Shown here: one piece after another, positions 49,445 to 60,379 of the stretch
How the letters are laid out: every line of letters begins with the position of its first letter
Numbering within the stretch: the stretch's first letter is position 1
Assembly (NCBI GenBank): GCA_002633005.1
Contig: NMRA01000023.1
Location: 1,344,689-1,408,688 of the forward strand
DNA: 64,000 nucleotides
From: Phoronis australis
Lineage: Eukaryota > Phoronida > Phoronidae
Reading direction: 5' to 3'
Translations under genes and position numbers: made by a program
Notes under the pieces: model-generated
The model's input: only the letters and a program-made list of their open reading frames with translations
Told to the model about the DNA's origin: nothing
Database searches by the model: none

Positions 49445-51790
49445 TTCTTTGTTACGGTCCCTTGTTTCTTAATCATGTGTGTCAGAGAGCAGTGTTTTTG
49501 GGTGTGTAAGTCGTATTTTATTCGTGGGGCCCTGTTCGTGAGTCAGTGAAGTGAGTTTTCAGGTCCGCGATCAGTGTTAATGTCGAGTGTCTGAGCTGTG
49601 TTGTTCGGGTAGCCTTCTAAACGCTTGACTGGTTTTCGCGAAATGTAGCGCTAACGAAATGCGTTTTTAAAGGAGAAAAGGGCACCTGTCAATACTCCAC
49701 CGCGATGAGTCCCCTTGTGATATATTTTCAGTTTGACTTCTCTGTTGAACACGTTCAACTCTGCCAAGAGATTTTTTACCTGAAAATGGGAGAGTTATTT
49801 TTTGACGTTTCTGACTAGTGCAGCTGCAACTGCTGGCCAAGTTAGTTTCTAGTTTGTTAGACATGGAATTAGTGGACACCCCTAATGACATGTCGTTTGC
49901 AATGCACCAGCTTAGGTATTGCCATTTCATCACGTAGAATAAAATTGTGTTGTTGAACATGTGCACTTGAATTTGGGCAAGTGACTAGAATGTACGAATT
50001 TTTCAAAGAGCTCGATTACGTTCCGTAAGATACCAGAACATAAACTAATGTTTTAAAAGGAAATGTCCTTCTAAATTATCGCCTATGCAATAAAATCTTG
50101 AAATACGTGATTATCCAATTATCTGACTGTCTAAAGCATTACGATCAAGAGATCATCCGCCATTGTTACTGATTCATCAACTTAGCTATGCCGCACTGGG
50201 CTGATAGCCCTTACGTGCATTTTACCACGTGATAATTAATTCCGCAAGCCAGGGATAATATTTGAGCAAAATATACTGAAAACCGGAGCACTCGACAAAT
50301 CCAGACTTACCCGCCAATAAACTTGGTCCTTTTTAGTTGTGAACCTTGCAATAAAGTTACATTCTGTCGTATTACCAATGCAATTTACTTGGCCATAAGT
50401 TAAAGCCGTCCGTTGACAGACACGTTTTCCTACAAGGCCAAGGTCAAACCTGTTTTGCACATTTGTGACAAAAAGAGAGATAATTGCGGGTATAAATGTT
50501 TCTATACATATTGCTTAATTGCTTAGAATCGGCAAATCGGTGAGCATTTCCAATACCGGGGCTTCGGCGTCCACTAGCGATGTATTGTCTGTACCCGATT
50601 GATATGTTGCGTGGTAGGCACCCGCAGTATTGTGGACATTGTCGTGCTGATCTTTTTCAGTGGGTGATGAAAATCATTTTGTATCAAGGTATTGACAGGT
50701 TCGAGACAGTTTTGTGTGACTGAGTAGGCCTAATCTGTTTTATAATTTACGTTTTAGTGATGAGTGGAGATGGGGTAATTGGGGTCTTAATTGCTTGGCA
50801 ACAATTAACTATGTCAACTCTCGATTCCATGGGTCGTATTTAATGTCTCTTGTATCTTTCCACATTTGTCGTTAGTCGCGCCAACCATGTCGTCCTTCGT
50901 CCTGATCAAAAATTCAACCCAGCCACCATGTTTTCATCATCTGACTGTCGTGACGCTTTGGTCGCCCATACTCCAGTTTCTAGTAAGCTTAGTAATTAAG
51001 TAATACATGACTTATGAATGGCACAGACCCACCGGGGTTCGCAGCCTTCGCCGCAAACGCAAATACAAACACGTAGTTCAAGAGTATCAGTGATATTAGA
51101 CCTGGCGATTTTATCCTAGTTCAGTGGAGTTAGTGGAGCGAATTGTACGTTAAGCCATCGGCGTAGCCAAATTTCATCTGTTTTAATCAACAAACTTGCA
51201 AAATTAAGTGGAAATGGAGCCCTGTTTCAGTTGTCTTGGTTTAATTTGTAATTCTATACCTGAGCTTCTTTAAAAGTTTGGCATTCTTGCCGTTGTTGGT
51301 CAAAACAAATGTCCGACAGCTTTAGTAGCTCGATTACTCAGTAGTGCCACTATAGTACATGTTTATGTCCATCTGGTAACACTTCCCGTGTACGCCAATA
51401 CGCCATTTACTATGTAAACTAGCATTGGCGGGTATTATCTTACTCATATTCACATGATATCCAGTACTAACACTAATAACCATGCGTGTAGTAGGGAGCG
51501 CCAAAGGGTTCTTAAACGAGTATGTGGAATTCCAAGCCTGTCAGTGCCGGTTTTACACGTTAACGCGTGAAGGTTTGACTACTAAACGCGATAATCTATT
51601 TCATATCGGGTTAATGCACTGTGAAGGTGAACATTCGTCTCACAATGTTCCTCGACCAAGGCTGATTGGTTACATGAGCGGGCTGGTTATTTATTCTTAA
51701 ATACCACAAATTTGTCCTGTATTTATGCATGAGTTTTTTTTCTGAAACTGGTAGAACCTATGGAATCCGTTCTTGTTATCGTCTTGTTGA
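49445..51790. other. Non-coding stretch, nothing recognised
   Basis: No supported gene or repeat. Open frames are at most 99 codons without motifs. Confidence 0.5.
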
Positions 51791-51794
51791 CATA

Positions 51795-52061
51795 TTCAAT
51801 ACTTGCGCTAGTAATGTATAAAGTGTCATTCAATACCTGCGCTAGTAATGTATAAAGCGTCATTCAATACCTGCGCTAGTAACGTATAAAGCGTCATTTA
51901 ATACCTGCGCTACTAATGAATAAAGCGTCATTCAATACCTGCGTTAGTAATGTATAAAGCGTCATTCAATACCTGCGCTACTAATGAATAAAGCGTCATT
52001 CAATACCTGCGCTAGTAATGTATAAAGCGTCATTCAATACTTGCGCTACTACTGTGTAAAG
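51795..52061 (+). repeat. 34-bp minisatellite, about 8 copies
   Basis: The unit attcaatacctgcgctagtaatgtataaagcgtc repeats at 34-bp spacing. Two unit types are interspersed: tagtaatgtataaa and tactaatgaataaa. Outer units are more diverged (tacttgcg), as expected for an array growing from its middle. Confidence 0.95.
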
Positions 52062-52064
52062 CTC

Positions 52065-55000
52065 GTACGCGTTCACGTGTAAAGCCCTGCACGTTGAAAT
52101 TAACTCATTTTTTACTTTTTCTGAGAAATATAACTTGGGAAACAGCGCTGAAACTAACAGAATTCAGAAGTGTTTGCTTGTAAACTTCACAACTCTAATA
52201 TTGGTCATTTGTCCTAACCCCCAAGACTCCTAATTAGCTTGGCGAGTGAATTCGCTCACATCTTCTAACGCCTGTAGATTGCAACCACTTACTAGTACTA
52301 TCACTGGAAATTTGGCTGTATTGTCGGAACTTATGTCGAATGTACATGATATTTAGAGAACATTTTATGATCTCGTAAAATACGTGTACTTTAGGACAAA
52401 GGAACAAAAAATGAGGCCGGTTTAAGAATTTAAACGTATTCTTGCAAAATAGAATAACATAGCGGATTACATGCGAACAGATGTTGAAGCGACTATTAAC
52501 CGGCCTTCCTTTCCAAACGTAACATTTTATTTAGATCATTTCGCATTATGGACCCACTTTTTGGTCTCGGATTGTTTTTTAGTCAACCTGGAGATGATTT
52601 TAAGGCTTTAGTTCGAAAAGAAATGACATTTCATCGTTGCGTGAAACTACTCCCTTCAAGTTGGTTTTTCACGATGTGTGATTTCCGCCTCAACGAATGA
52701 CGAACTCTCAGTTTCATGAATCCCTTTTCTGAGTAAGGAACAAGTCAAGATCAATTATAAAAATTCGTTTCCTCGGACGTAACTCCAATTTATAGACGCT
52801 TTAAGTAGAATCTTAACTTCCGTGTTTCGTTGACTTGAGGGTGACTGTACTAACTATAATGATATCTATAGTAAAAAAGATTGCCAATAATAATTCTGAT
52901 AACGACTGGCACGGTTATGAGATTCCCCCTTCATTCCCGACATAATACAAACAGGGGTATTACACCTGGGGCCTGCATAAATTTTCTTTCCCTAATTACC
53001 TTTTCAGAGCCATCCGAACCAAACCCGCAATTAGCTAGTTGAGTTTTTGGTTGCAATTTCAGTCAAAGCATCTGTTCATTGGTTCACATTTCAAATTATT
53101 TTCGACTATTTCGTGCTTTTGCTCCTCATTGAGAAGTGCTGTGGTTCTGTTAACGTAAAAATATTACTGGTTTCTGATACTTCACCGTAGAAACTGATGA
53201 GCTCAGACAGATATTCCTCAGCATTACGAAATAGGCCTTCTAGATATTCTTCTTCATATTGACTGAATGAAATTAAAATTGTCATTATTATTACAGTTAT
53301 ATTTTGATGATAAAAATTTATGCTGTACGTGATAAACGAAGCCACTTTCCATCCATATTGAAAAAGGCGGAATTTGAACAGAATATTTCAGTGATTTTTC
53401 CTGCGTATAAAGGCATCCACTCCATGTGCACGTGCTCGCGTTTCCAACTGGCATAGCCTGCACTGAATATCCAAACCATATTCTGCTCCCAGGTACCGAA
53501 CCCGTACACTTGTTAAGCTGAATATATTCTTTAAAACTTGTGACAAATAGCGACATTATCCATACAACTCGAATCGAGTCCATCGGTAAAATGACGCTGT
53601 TAAATTAGGCATAGATTAAATCATCGATCGACAAATCGTTGAATAGCTAATTCAGCTGGGATCGAACGTAAACCACAGGTCTCTAATTCTTCTTTTCAAT
53701 AAGACTGAATTGAAGGAAAGTAGTGTAATCAGGTTCATCGTTGCCTTTGCAAGAGTTGTTTTCAAGTCTTTCTGACCAGATGCTGCGAAAATTTGATTTC
53801 GCAGCAGCGACCCCTTAAGTTGAAAAGATTATTAATTTGAATGAATTGCACGTTTTGAAACATAGTGGTGCAAGATTTCATAACTTTCCGTGACAAATCG
53901 GCAACTGTCGTTCATCCGTAACTCATCGGATAATTCCGTATCGTTCTTGACCTATTTACAAATGTGTTTCTCGGGCGGGCTTTTTGGGAAGATTTTTGTG
54001 CTTTGACCGCGAATTTCTTGCGAACTGGGTGAAGCAGGACACCGTGAATGGTGTTGGGAGAAAGAACAATTCCTCATGGTTTGTTGAACATCTGTTTTGT
54101 GTAAATTTATTGAGTTTTGTGTTCGCTATGGATGGCTGAAGTGAAGTATCCGTGGAATTTCTTGTCGGGAGTGTTATACCTTGTAGTATTATATAGTGTA
54201 TTGTGGACGATCAGAAGCTGAGGACGCCTGTGGTCTGCACATGTAAATACGTCGACGGATGCCGTTTTCTCAAATGAAAAAGGAATGTCACCACCTTGTA
54301 ATACCGGCAATCACTAACAAGTGACCATGCCTGCTTTTGGTAACTTTTTTCTAATTCCCCTTCTCATAAACTGCCCCTTTGCCGAATTATTTTTGAGCGG
54401 ACTCGCGAGGTGTCGTCGACATGTTGTTCTAGGTAAGCCGACTTGTCAACGAGACGGTCTCGCCACCTGGTGATTGCAATACTCCGGAATGAGCTGGAAA
54501 TGTACAGTAATGAGTCGCTCTATTGTTTTTTTTTATTTCTTGCTGTCATGAGTGCATCGTAGAAAACGAACTTTTGTGAAATACTTCGATTTATTCTGTT
54601 TGTGGTTACAGCACCTGCGTGCCAAAAAGACTTTTATAAACTTCCAAGAAATTGGAATGTCTTAATGTCACGTACCAACCAATCAGAATTTGCAAATGCT
54701 ACCTTTTATCTTTTTACAGAGGAGAAGCCAGATTCATATCCTTTCACAGTGCTTCTTGTCCTAGCACTGGGATTATTAATACAACCGTTGCAGCCGGAAG
54801 TACGGCAGGGAATGCAAAAATTTACCACTTCGTGAAAATCCAGAAACACGAATGAAACTTTGACAATCTTCAATTCATTTTCAATGGACAGGCAATCTCG
54901 ATTTTATACTTTTGACTGACTGCAGCTTTTCTGTTCGACTTAGTTAGCATACGATTAATTTCGAACTTTCTCGATTTGACAAAGAGAAATGTGTGTTTCC

Positions 55001-55845
55001 CTTATTTTTTCCACAATTCTTCTGAATTTTTTTGTCTCGATAGACAATCAGATTAGAATTAATGGCCTACAGATACGTTTGCTGTGCTGACACGTTGGCT
55101 TTGGCAAGGGGTACATGTGTACCGTACTCCCGCTCTTGGTGAGTGCCATCTACCGGCCAGGAATAGAAAGACCGACAAATGACGCCAATTCTCGAATCAA
55201 AATGAAGGAATGATTTATATGTCTTGAACAGCAGAGCCTAAAAAGCACTTGTGGCAGCTACAGTTTCGGCAGTCAAGTTACCTGAAGCATTTTATTTACG
55301 TCGACAATACTAATAAGTTTTCATTTCATGTTTATTTATAGTTTTAGTTGAAAGGTTACTGCGATCACAATTAACGATGATATACTACACGGAAAGTGAT
55401 AATTAACCAACAGCCACAGAAACTAATTAGCATTTTACGGATAGCGAGAGCCGTCATATACACAACGGATTTGAAAGGCGGTCGTGCTGAGCAGCAACGA
55501 CCAAATGAATAAAATGGTCGTGCCTCGTTACGTATTTTATGTTCCCGCGATCACCTTAGTTTACTTGAGATTCTTCTCGAAAACTGGCCAATCAGATGGC
55601 AATTGAGTGAACTCATGCAACGTAGAAAGTGTTGATCTCAGCCCCTGGTATTTTTCGGAGAAAACGTGCTTCGGAAAAGATGGATTTCCGTGAGATCACC
55701 TTCCTGACCTTATAGGCAGACGATCTGACGTGAGTCAAGTTTCAACTTCCTGATCACGCGAACAGAGTGATCGCTCTAATTATGGCACATTACGTAAATT
55801 TCCTATTGTCACTCAACAACCTAGAGTCTGCACGCAACAGTACAG
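52065..55845. other. Non-coding stretch with weak exon-like fragments
   Basis: Minus-strand frames at 53106-53583 include an acidic stretch (EEEYLEGLFRNAEEYLSEL) preceded by an acceptor-like attttaatttcattcag. No consistent donor or joined reading frame could be made. A plus-strand acceptor-like site before 54612 also lacks a recognisable exon. Nothing else is supported. Confidence 0.4.
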
Positions 55846-55847
55846 GG

Positions 55848-56092
55848 GCCCGTTCCAGAAAACTGACTTAGCTAAGACAAGACTTAATTTTTAGTCAATT
55901 TTAAGGTAAAACTTAAATTTGTTTCAAGTCCGTTTCAAAAAGGAGATCTTAAGTTTACTTAAGTTTTTGACTGAAGTTTTGTCTTTTTTTAACTTACTTA
56001 GCGGATGTGAAAGTTTCAAAGTCTAGAAGTTGAGACAAATTTTAGACTTAAGTCAAAAAATAACTTAAGTTATTTTCTTGGAACGGGCCCCA
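55848..56092. mobile_element. 245-bp foldback MITE with GGGGCCCGTTCC ends
   Basis: The left end ggggcccgttccagaaaa and right end ttttcttggaacgggcccc form a nearly perfect inverted pair. The interior is rich in mirrored words (gacttaagt/acttaagtc-like, cttaagtt) and could fold over much of its length. No coding capacity. It fits a MITE-type non-autonomous transposon. A shorter relative lies at 49098-49262. A target duplication longer than two or three bases is not evident. Confidence 0.8.
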
Positions 56093-56581
56093 GGCATAAT
56101 TGACTTTCTTAAACTAACAGTTATTGTTGACGACTAATGTTGCAACTATGAGATCGTTACAGGGAACTTTACACTAATTTAGAGAGACGCGCTTCGATCG
56201 AACTGCATGTAAAACTATTTTAGACCAGAGGCGCCATATTTGAAAATGTTTTGGAATAGTCCTGTGCCATTTCATGTCTCCATCAAACTGATGATGGCCT
56301 CCTGTGTGTACTGATTTAGTGGGTATAGGAGATTTAAACGCTTTGTGAAAATCGATGTTTCAGTTTTGGACCAATCTTAACCACGCGCATGCCATTTCAG
56401 AAAATACATGTAACTCTGGAATAACGAGGTAGCCGTTGACCGTACGTAAACGTTTACAAATATGCAGACACATTAATATGCTGTAGAATGATGCGAAACA
56501 TTATGAATAGTGGTATCTGGAACGTACTTTAAATAGTTTTCAGAATGTTGGGGAGTCGCCTTCTTTCTTCCCCTGAGGAGG

Positions 56582-56742
56582 GATGAGAGTCTGGTTCCCG
56601 CGAAAATTTTTATCGCTGAATGTCGTTGTTCACGGGAAACAACTGCAGTACTCTGGACCATTAGTCTGACAATTTATATGTGACCCTTCCGTGTCTATTC
56701 AAAGAGAAACGACGAAATTTTCGCGGGAACCAGGCACTCATC
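56582..56742. mobile_element. 161-bp inverted-repeat element (CTGGTTCCCGCGAAAATTT)
   Basis: The arms at 56582-56609 (gatgagagtctggttcccgc...) and 56715-56742 are 28-bp inverted copies differing at about two positions. About 105 bp of unrelated spacer lies between. The core ttcccgcgaa contains an E2F-like TTCCCGCG motif in each arm. It is probably a MITE; a regulatory role is only inferred. Confidence 0.75.
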
Positions 56743-57115
56743 AATTTCCGAGCCAGGCGGCTCCGCGACGTCGGAAAATTATTTTACAGCATGTTTCAAA
56801 ATTTTTTATTTATTTGTTGGAACCTGTATATTCACTTGGAGGAATAATAATGCGAGGAGCGTAGCGCGACGAGCAGTAAACGATTAGCGTTAAAACGGCG
56901 AAGGTAAAAGTACGAGCGTATATACCTCGCGCGTACCTTACCGACAAATCCGTGCATTTAGTCAGACGTCTATAAAATCACCAATTCTCACTCGAGGTAT
57001 CTTTATTATAGACGCGAACTTATGTGGAACAACAGACACAAAATGTAGCTCGCGAAAACAATAACCGCGTGAAAAGTTGGTATGTGCGGTTTTTAGGAAA
57101 TGAAGATTGGCTGTC
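56743..57115. other. CpG-rich stretch without gene
   Basis: From about 56750 to 57080 CpG dinucleotides are unusually frequent for this window (gcgtagcgcgacgagc, acctcgcgcgtacc). No exon or start site could be assigned. It might be an unmethylated promoter-like island or a young repeat. Confidence 0.4.
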
Positions 57116-57120
57116 TTTCG

Positions 57121-57634
57121 TTTCACCATAGACTATAGACAACAGATTCGCACTCCAGACATTTTCGTGCGAAATATCCTAGAGGAGGCGCTACCCTCTA
57201 AATGTAGCAAACTCAGCTTCCGGTTAGTGTATTGTGACAGGTAATTCTTGCGTCTATTTTAGTGTCCAGTATAACGAAAAAAACAAATTTCGGCAATGGA
57301 ACGTCCCGTGGAGTATGTAAACTGCTGTTGAAGTGCGAGATGGCTTTTGAGTAGGCCTGGTGATTATTTCTGGATAATTAATGTGAGGTTTATTTAAAAA
57401 GTTAACGTTTTAAGACAGTTCAATTTATGTAAACATTGATATGAGTTCGGCAAAATAGCCGATCCAAATCCCGACGAAATGACCATGAATGGCAGACGAC
57501 GAACTTGCCGCAAGTAAAACGTGTTATGTCTTCCAAGTGTCGCTATTGAATAGTGACGTCACGGTCTAATGCGTAAAATCACCTCCATTGAAAATATACG
57601 GAGTTGGCGGTCCATGTACTAAAGTCTATGGTTT
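57121..57634. mobile_element. ~515-bp element with CCATAGACTWTAG ends
   Basis: The left end, tttcaccatagactatagac, is inverted at the right as gtactaaagtctatggtttc. Similarity continues inward for about 40 bases at roughly 70% (matching actcc and attttc words). The interior contains gtgacgtcac at about 57553. No coding capacity; a candidate non-autonomous transposon. Confidence 0.55.
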
Positions 57635-57639
57635 CACAT

Positions 57640-58400
57640 GATGAATGTTCATAGTCCTTCAAGTCAGGACTTCATACTGGCCGTCCGTTTTTATTTCACT
57701 ATTTCCACGACTGGAATGTTAAAGACACAGGCGATGTTCCAAATAGAGAAGGTTTCTTGAAAGAAAAGCAAGGTCGTACAAGATCACGTAAATCCCTCGA
57801 GTGAAACTGAAGGCGAGGGTTTACTTCGTAATCTGACGATCTTTCCCGTGTATACTACCAAAATCCTGTTTCATAGTTCTGGTCAAAGCTAATAACTGTA
57901 AGAAGTCTATCCCGCTCAACAGCCCTGCAGTAATGCTGATTATCTCCCTAATTAACACAACTCCACAACTTGAATTTGCACTCTGAAAAGTCGTCGTTAT
58001 ACAATTTTGTGATACACTGATGGTTATGACACTTTCTTCAATGTATAGCCATTCGTTTGTGGATTTTTTCGGAATATTGAAAAATTTCGTATTGGGGACT
58101 TATAGACTTCGTTACTCGAGTAAAAATTTTGCTGAAGAATTTCCCAAAAATTTTACGGCAAAAAGGACCCCATAAACGAGCCTATGGTTAAAAACTGTTT
58201 TCGTGGTCGTGTTTTAGTGTCTAGTTACGCTTCTGTTGATTTCAATGCGATCCATGTTTTCACAATAAACTTCTATCGGCTTGTAATTAAGACTTGTTTT
58301 CGCTAATTCAAACCTTTTATGTAATAATCGCTCTCAATCAATATAGACCATTGATAAGTGTGTGAAGATACCTTACGGACTTTATAAGAAAACTGCGTGT
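57640..58400. other. Non-coding stretch, nothing recognised
   Basis: No supported gene, array or element. Confidence 0.5.
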
Positions 58401-58405
58401 GGTTA

Positions 58406-58777
58406 TTAATTAATATATGTAATTAATGTTGCAAATTTTAAGTTATTCGAATATCTGTTTGGTTCGAAGGCACGTCTGTACTTTTTTTTAGACAGTTTGT
58501 AATATACTCGCTCGCAGTCTCTAAACAATGTCCTATCTTCAGGCGTGCAAACATGAAGCGAAACACCAGGAGACATAACTGACAAACGACTTAAAATACT
58601 AGCTTTTTTCGAGACCACATGTCTCATCATTAGGCAATAGGTGAAATGAACATATACGAAGCGAAATTAACAGTGAAATAAATGGTGACAGCAGGTAGAA
58701 GGACTTACAAGCAGAGTGTGAATGTATCACACGGTAGATAGCTAACTAGGCCAGCGTGCGGTACACACCTGTGAGCT
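58406..58777 (-). repeat. Dispersed family R3, copy 2, with a coding-like minus-strand frame
   Basis: The minus frame 58406-58630 (about 74 codons) reads ...VSKKASILSRLSVMSPG...CTPEDRTLFRDCERVYYKLSKKKYRRAFE..., colinear with copy 1 at 48557-48739. The right part of the segment (gtgtgaatgtatcacacggt, cacctgtga) matches copy 1 at the DNA level. The protein is basic at its end and matches nothing I recognise. It could be a piece of a transposon ORF or a repeat whose sequence happens to be open. Confidence 0.55.
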
Positions 58778-58779
58778 GC

Positions 58780-59980
58780 TACCAAACTATACTGAATACC
58801 TGTTTATAAAGTTGCCTTTAACTAATGCCAAATAATTCACTGGAAAAAAATTACACACAGTGTACACAATATGATATGAACTGCATGAGACTGACAAAAT
58901 TTTAGCAATGTCCATTTTGTGATTAACCACGTTTATTGAACAGTAAAATCAATAGAAAATATATTTACTACGTGTAGGTGAATGACATCTGCTTGGATGA
59001 ATATCAGACGAGAGTTTGGCCCTGTCATTTCAAATACCGTTTGGACTATCGATCATAAAAATCTATTGACACGTTTTCAATATATTCCACAGTGACTGCA
59101 CATACAGTGTATGAAAAATACAATGATGAGAAGACGATGATGGCGTCGCACTTCATTATTCCTAGTTTTGCTCTCCTCGTTGAGGAGTCTTCAGTCATAT
59201 CTCTTATGACAAGCTTCATTTCAACGTTTATTAATTCATGTTATTTTTAATACTGGATACACCTTGTTAATTAATATTGTCTGATACATCGTGACTAATT
59301 TAATAAATCAGTTATTGTCTGATACATCGTGACGGATTTAATAAATCAGATATTGTCAGTTTGAGATAGATTCGTGTGCAGGATCTAAAACTGCGTGACT
59401 AGTTAATGATAAACGAGAAGCTGATGGGAGATATGTTAATGTCATATGTAAACTTAACAAACTGTCTAGCAGTCTTTATGAATGAAATGTACCGTACTGG
59501 CTGATATTTTTGTGCTAGTATGCTACGGAAGCACATTGAGGGTGCTGTTCCTGATACATCTGATTTTGCTGAACCTGCTAGTGTTTCTGCTGCTGTTACT
59601 GCTACCAGCGTCTCCTCTGGTTTTTGCTGTGGTTAATGACTACCGCGACAGCGAACCGCACTTAGTTGGTAATGATGTCGGCGAAGCCCATAACGTTATG
59701 ACGATGTTCTGGAGTGGCAACTTGTAAATTTGTTATACAATTCTTTAGGATATTAAATTTGCAATTTTATAAGCGGCGTAGAGATACTGAGCTGTCATAA
59801 CCACCACAAACGCAACGCCTCGTCATTGTTCATTATGTCATAAACCATGCGAAAACCAGCAGCAATATCTGACGAGTTTTCACATCAAACACAATGGTGG
59901 GTGGCTAATGCTGTGATTGGTTGTCCCAATTCTGCGTAGCATGTATCGACCAATAAACACTTGTAACTCGAGATCAGCTA
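58780..59980. other. Non-coding stretch with a short duplication
   Basis: A 38-bp direct duplication (attgtctgatacatcgtgac...) lies at 59276-59351. An 81-codon plus-strand frame at 59482-59727 begins with a long leucine-rich hydrophobic segment followed by about 30 polar residues. It has no recognised family and is not called as a gene. Confidence 0.45.
59276..59351 (+). repeat. 38-bp direct duplication, 2 copies
   Basis: attgtctgatacatcgtgac followed by taatttaataaatcagtt recurs once immediately, with three changes. A third partial start (attgtcagttt) follows. Confidence 0.9.
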
Positions 59981-59984
59981 ATTA

Positions 59985-60052
59985 ACATATCGTCAGATAG
60001 CAGTTGCAGATGTTTCAATTTGACAGCTGATCGACTGGAGGGGTTGATTTTT
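59985..60052 (-). repeat. Dispersed repeat family R2, copy 2
   Basis: The complement matches 39117-39181 (aaatcaacc, ccagtcgatcag, gtcaaatt, tatctgacgatatgt). A related word, atctgacgag, occurs inverted at 59868, so the whole element may run from about 59866 to 60052 with short inverted ends. Confidence 0.6.
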
Positions 60053-60290
60053 GGTGTCTGTGACGTGAAATGTGTGATTATAAGGACTTTAAAGGCCTCG
60101 AAAATCTTACAAAAAATTTCCTGCCATCAATGATAGGCAATGAATGACTAAATCAATTCGTTCTACTAACAAACCAAAACACTTGGCTGATACCACAGCA
60201 TAATTTTTGAAACAATACTTGACATTTTTAAGCGGTAGAAAATAGACATTAAAAAATAAACCTCGAGGTAATATATTGTACAGGAAGCAG

Positions 60291-60375
60291 CGGTGTGGCC
60301 TAGTGTGATAGGTGCCCGCTTTCTTTACTCGAGGTCGTGGGTTCGGGTCCCACCAGGTCACACTGCTAAACCCTT
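60291..60375 (+). repeat. tRNA-derived SINE head
   Basis: An A-box-like tggcctagtgtgatagg is followed at proper distance by a perfect T-arm: stem gtggg/cccac with loop ttcgggt, which contains the B-box. The outer strings cggtgtg and cacactg can pair over 7 bp, but the 3' strand is displaced by five bases from the T-stem. This is therefore not a working tRNA but the head of a tRNA-derived SINE. The downstream ctaaacccttgagtcaggtt may be its body. Confidence 0.7.
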
Positions 60376-60379
60376 GAGT

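Noticed and set aside
54602-54855. Acceptor-like site (tttgtggttacag) with two open frames after it
   Set aside because: The frames overlap in different registers, no donor fits, and neither product is recognised.
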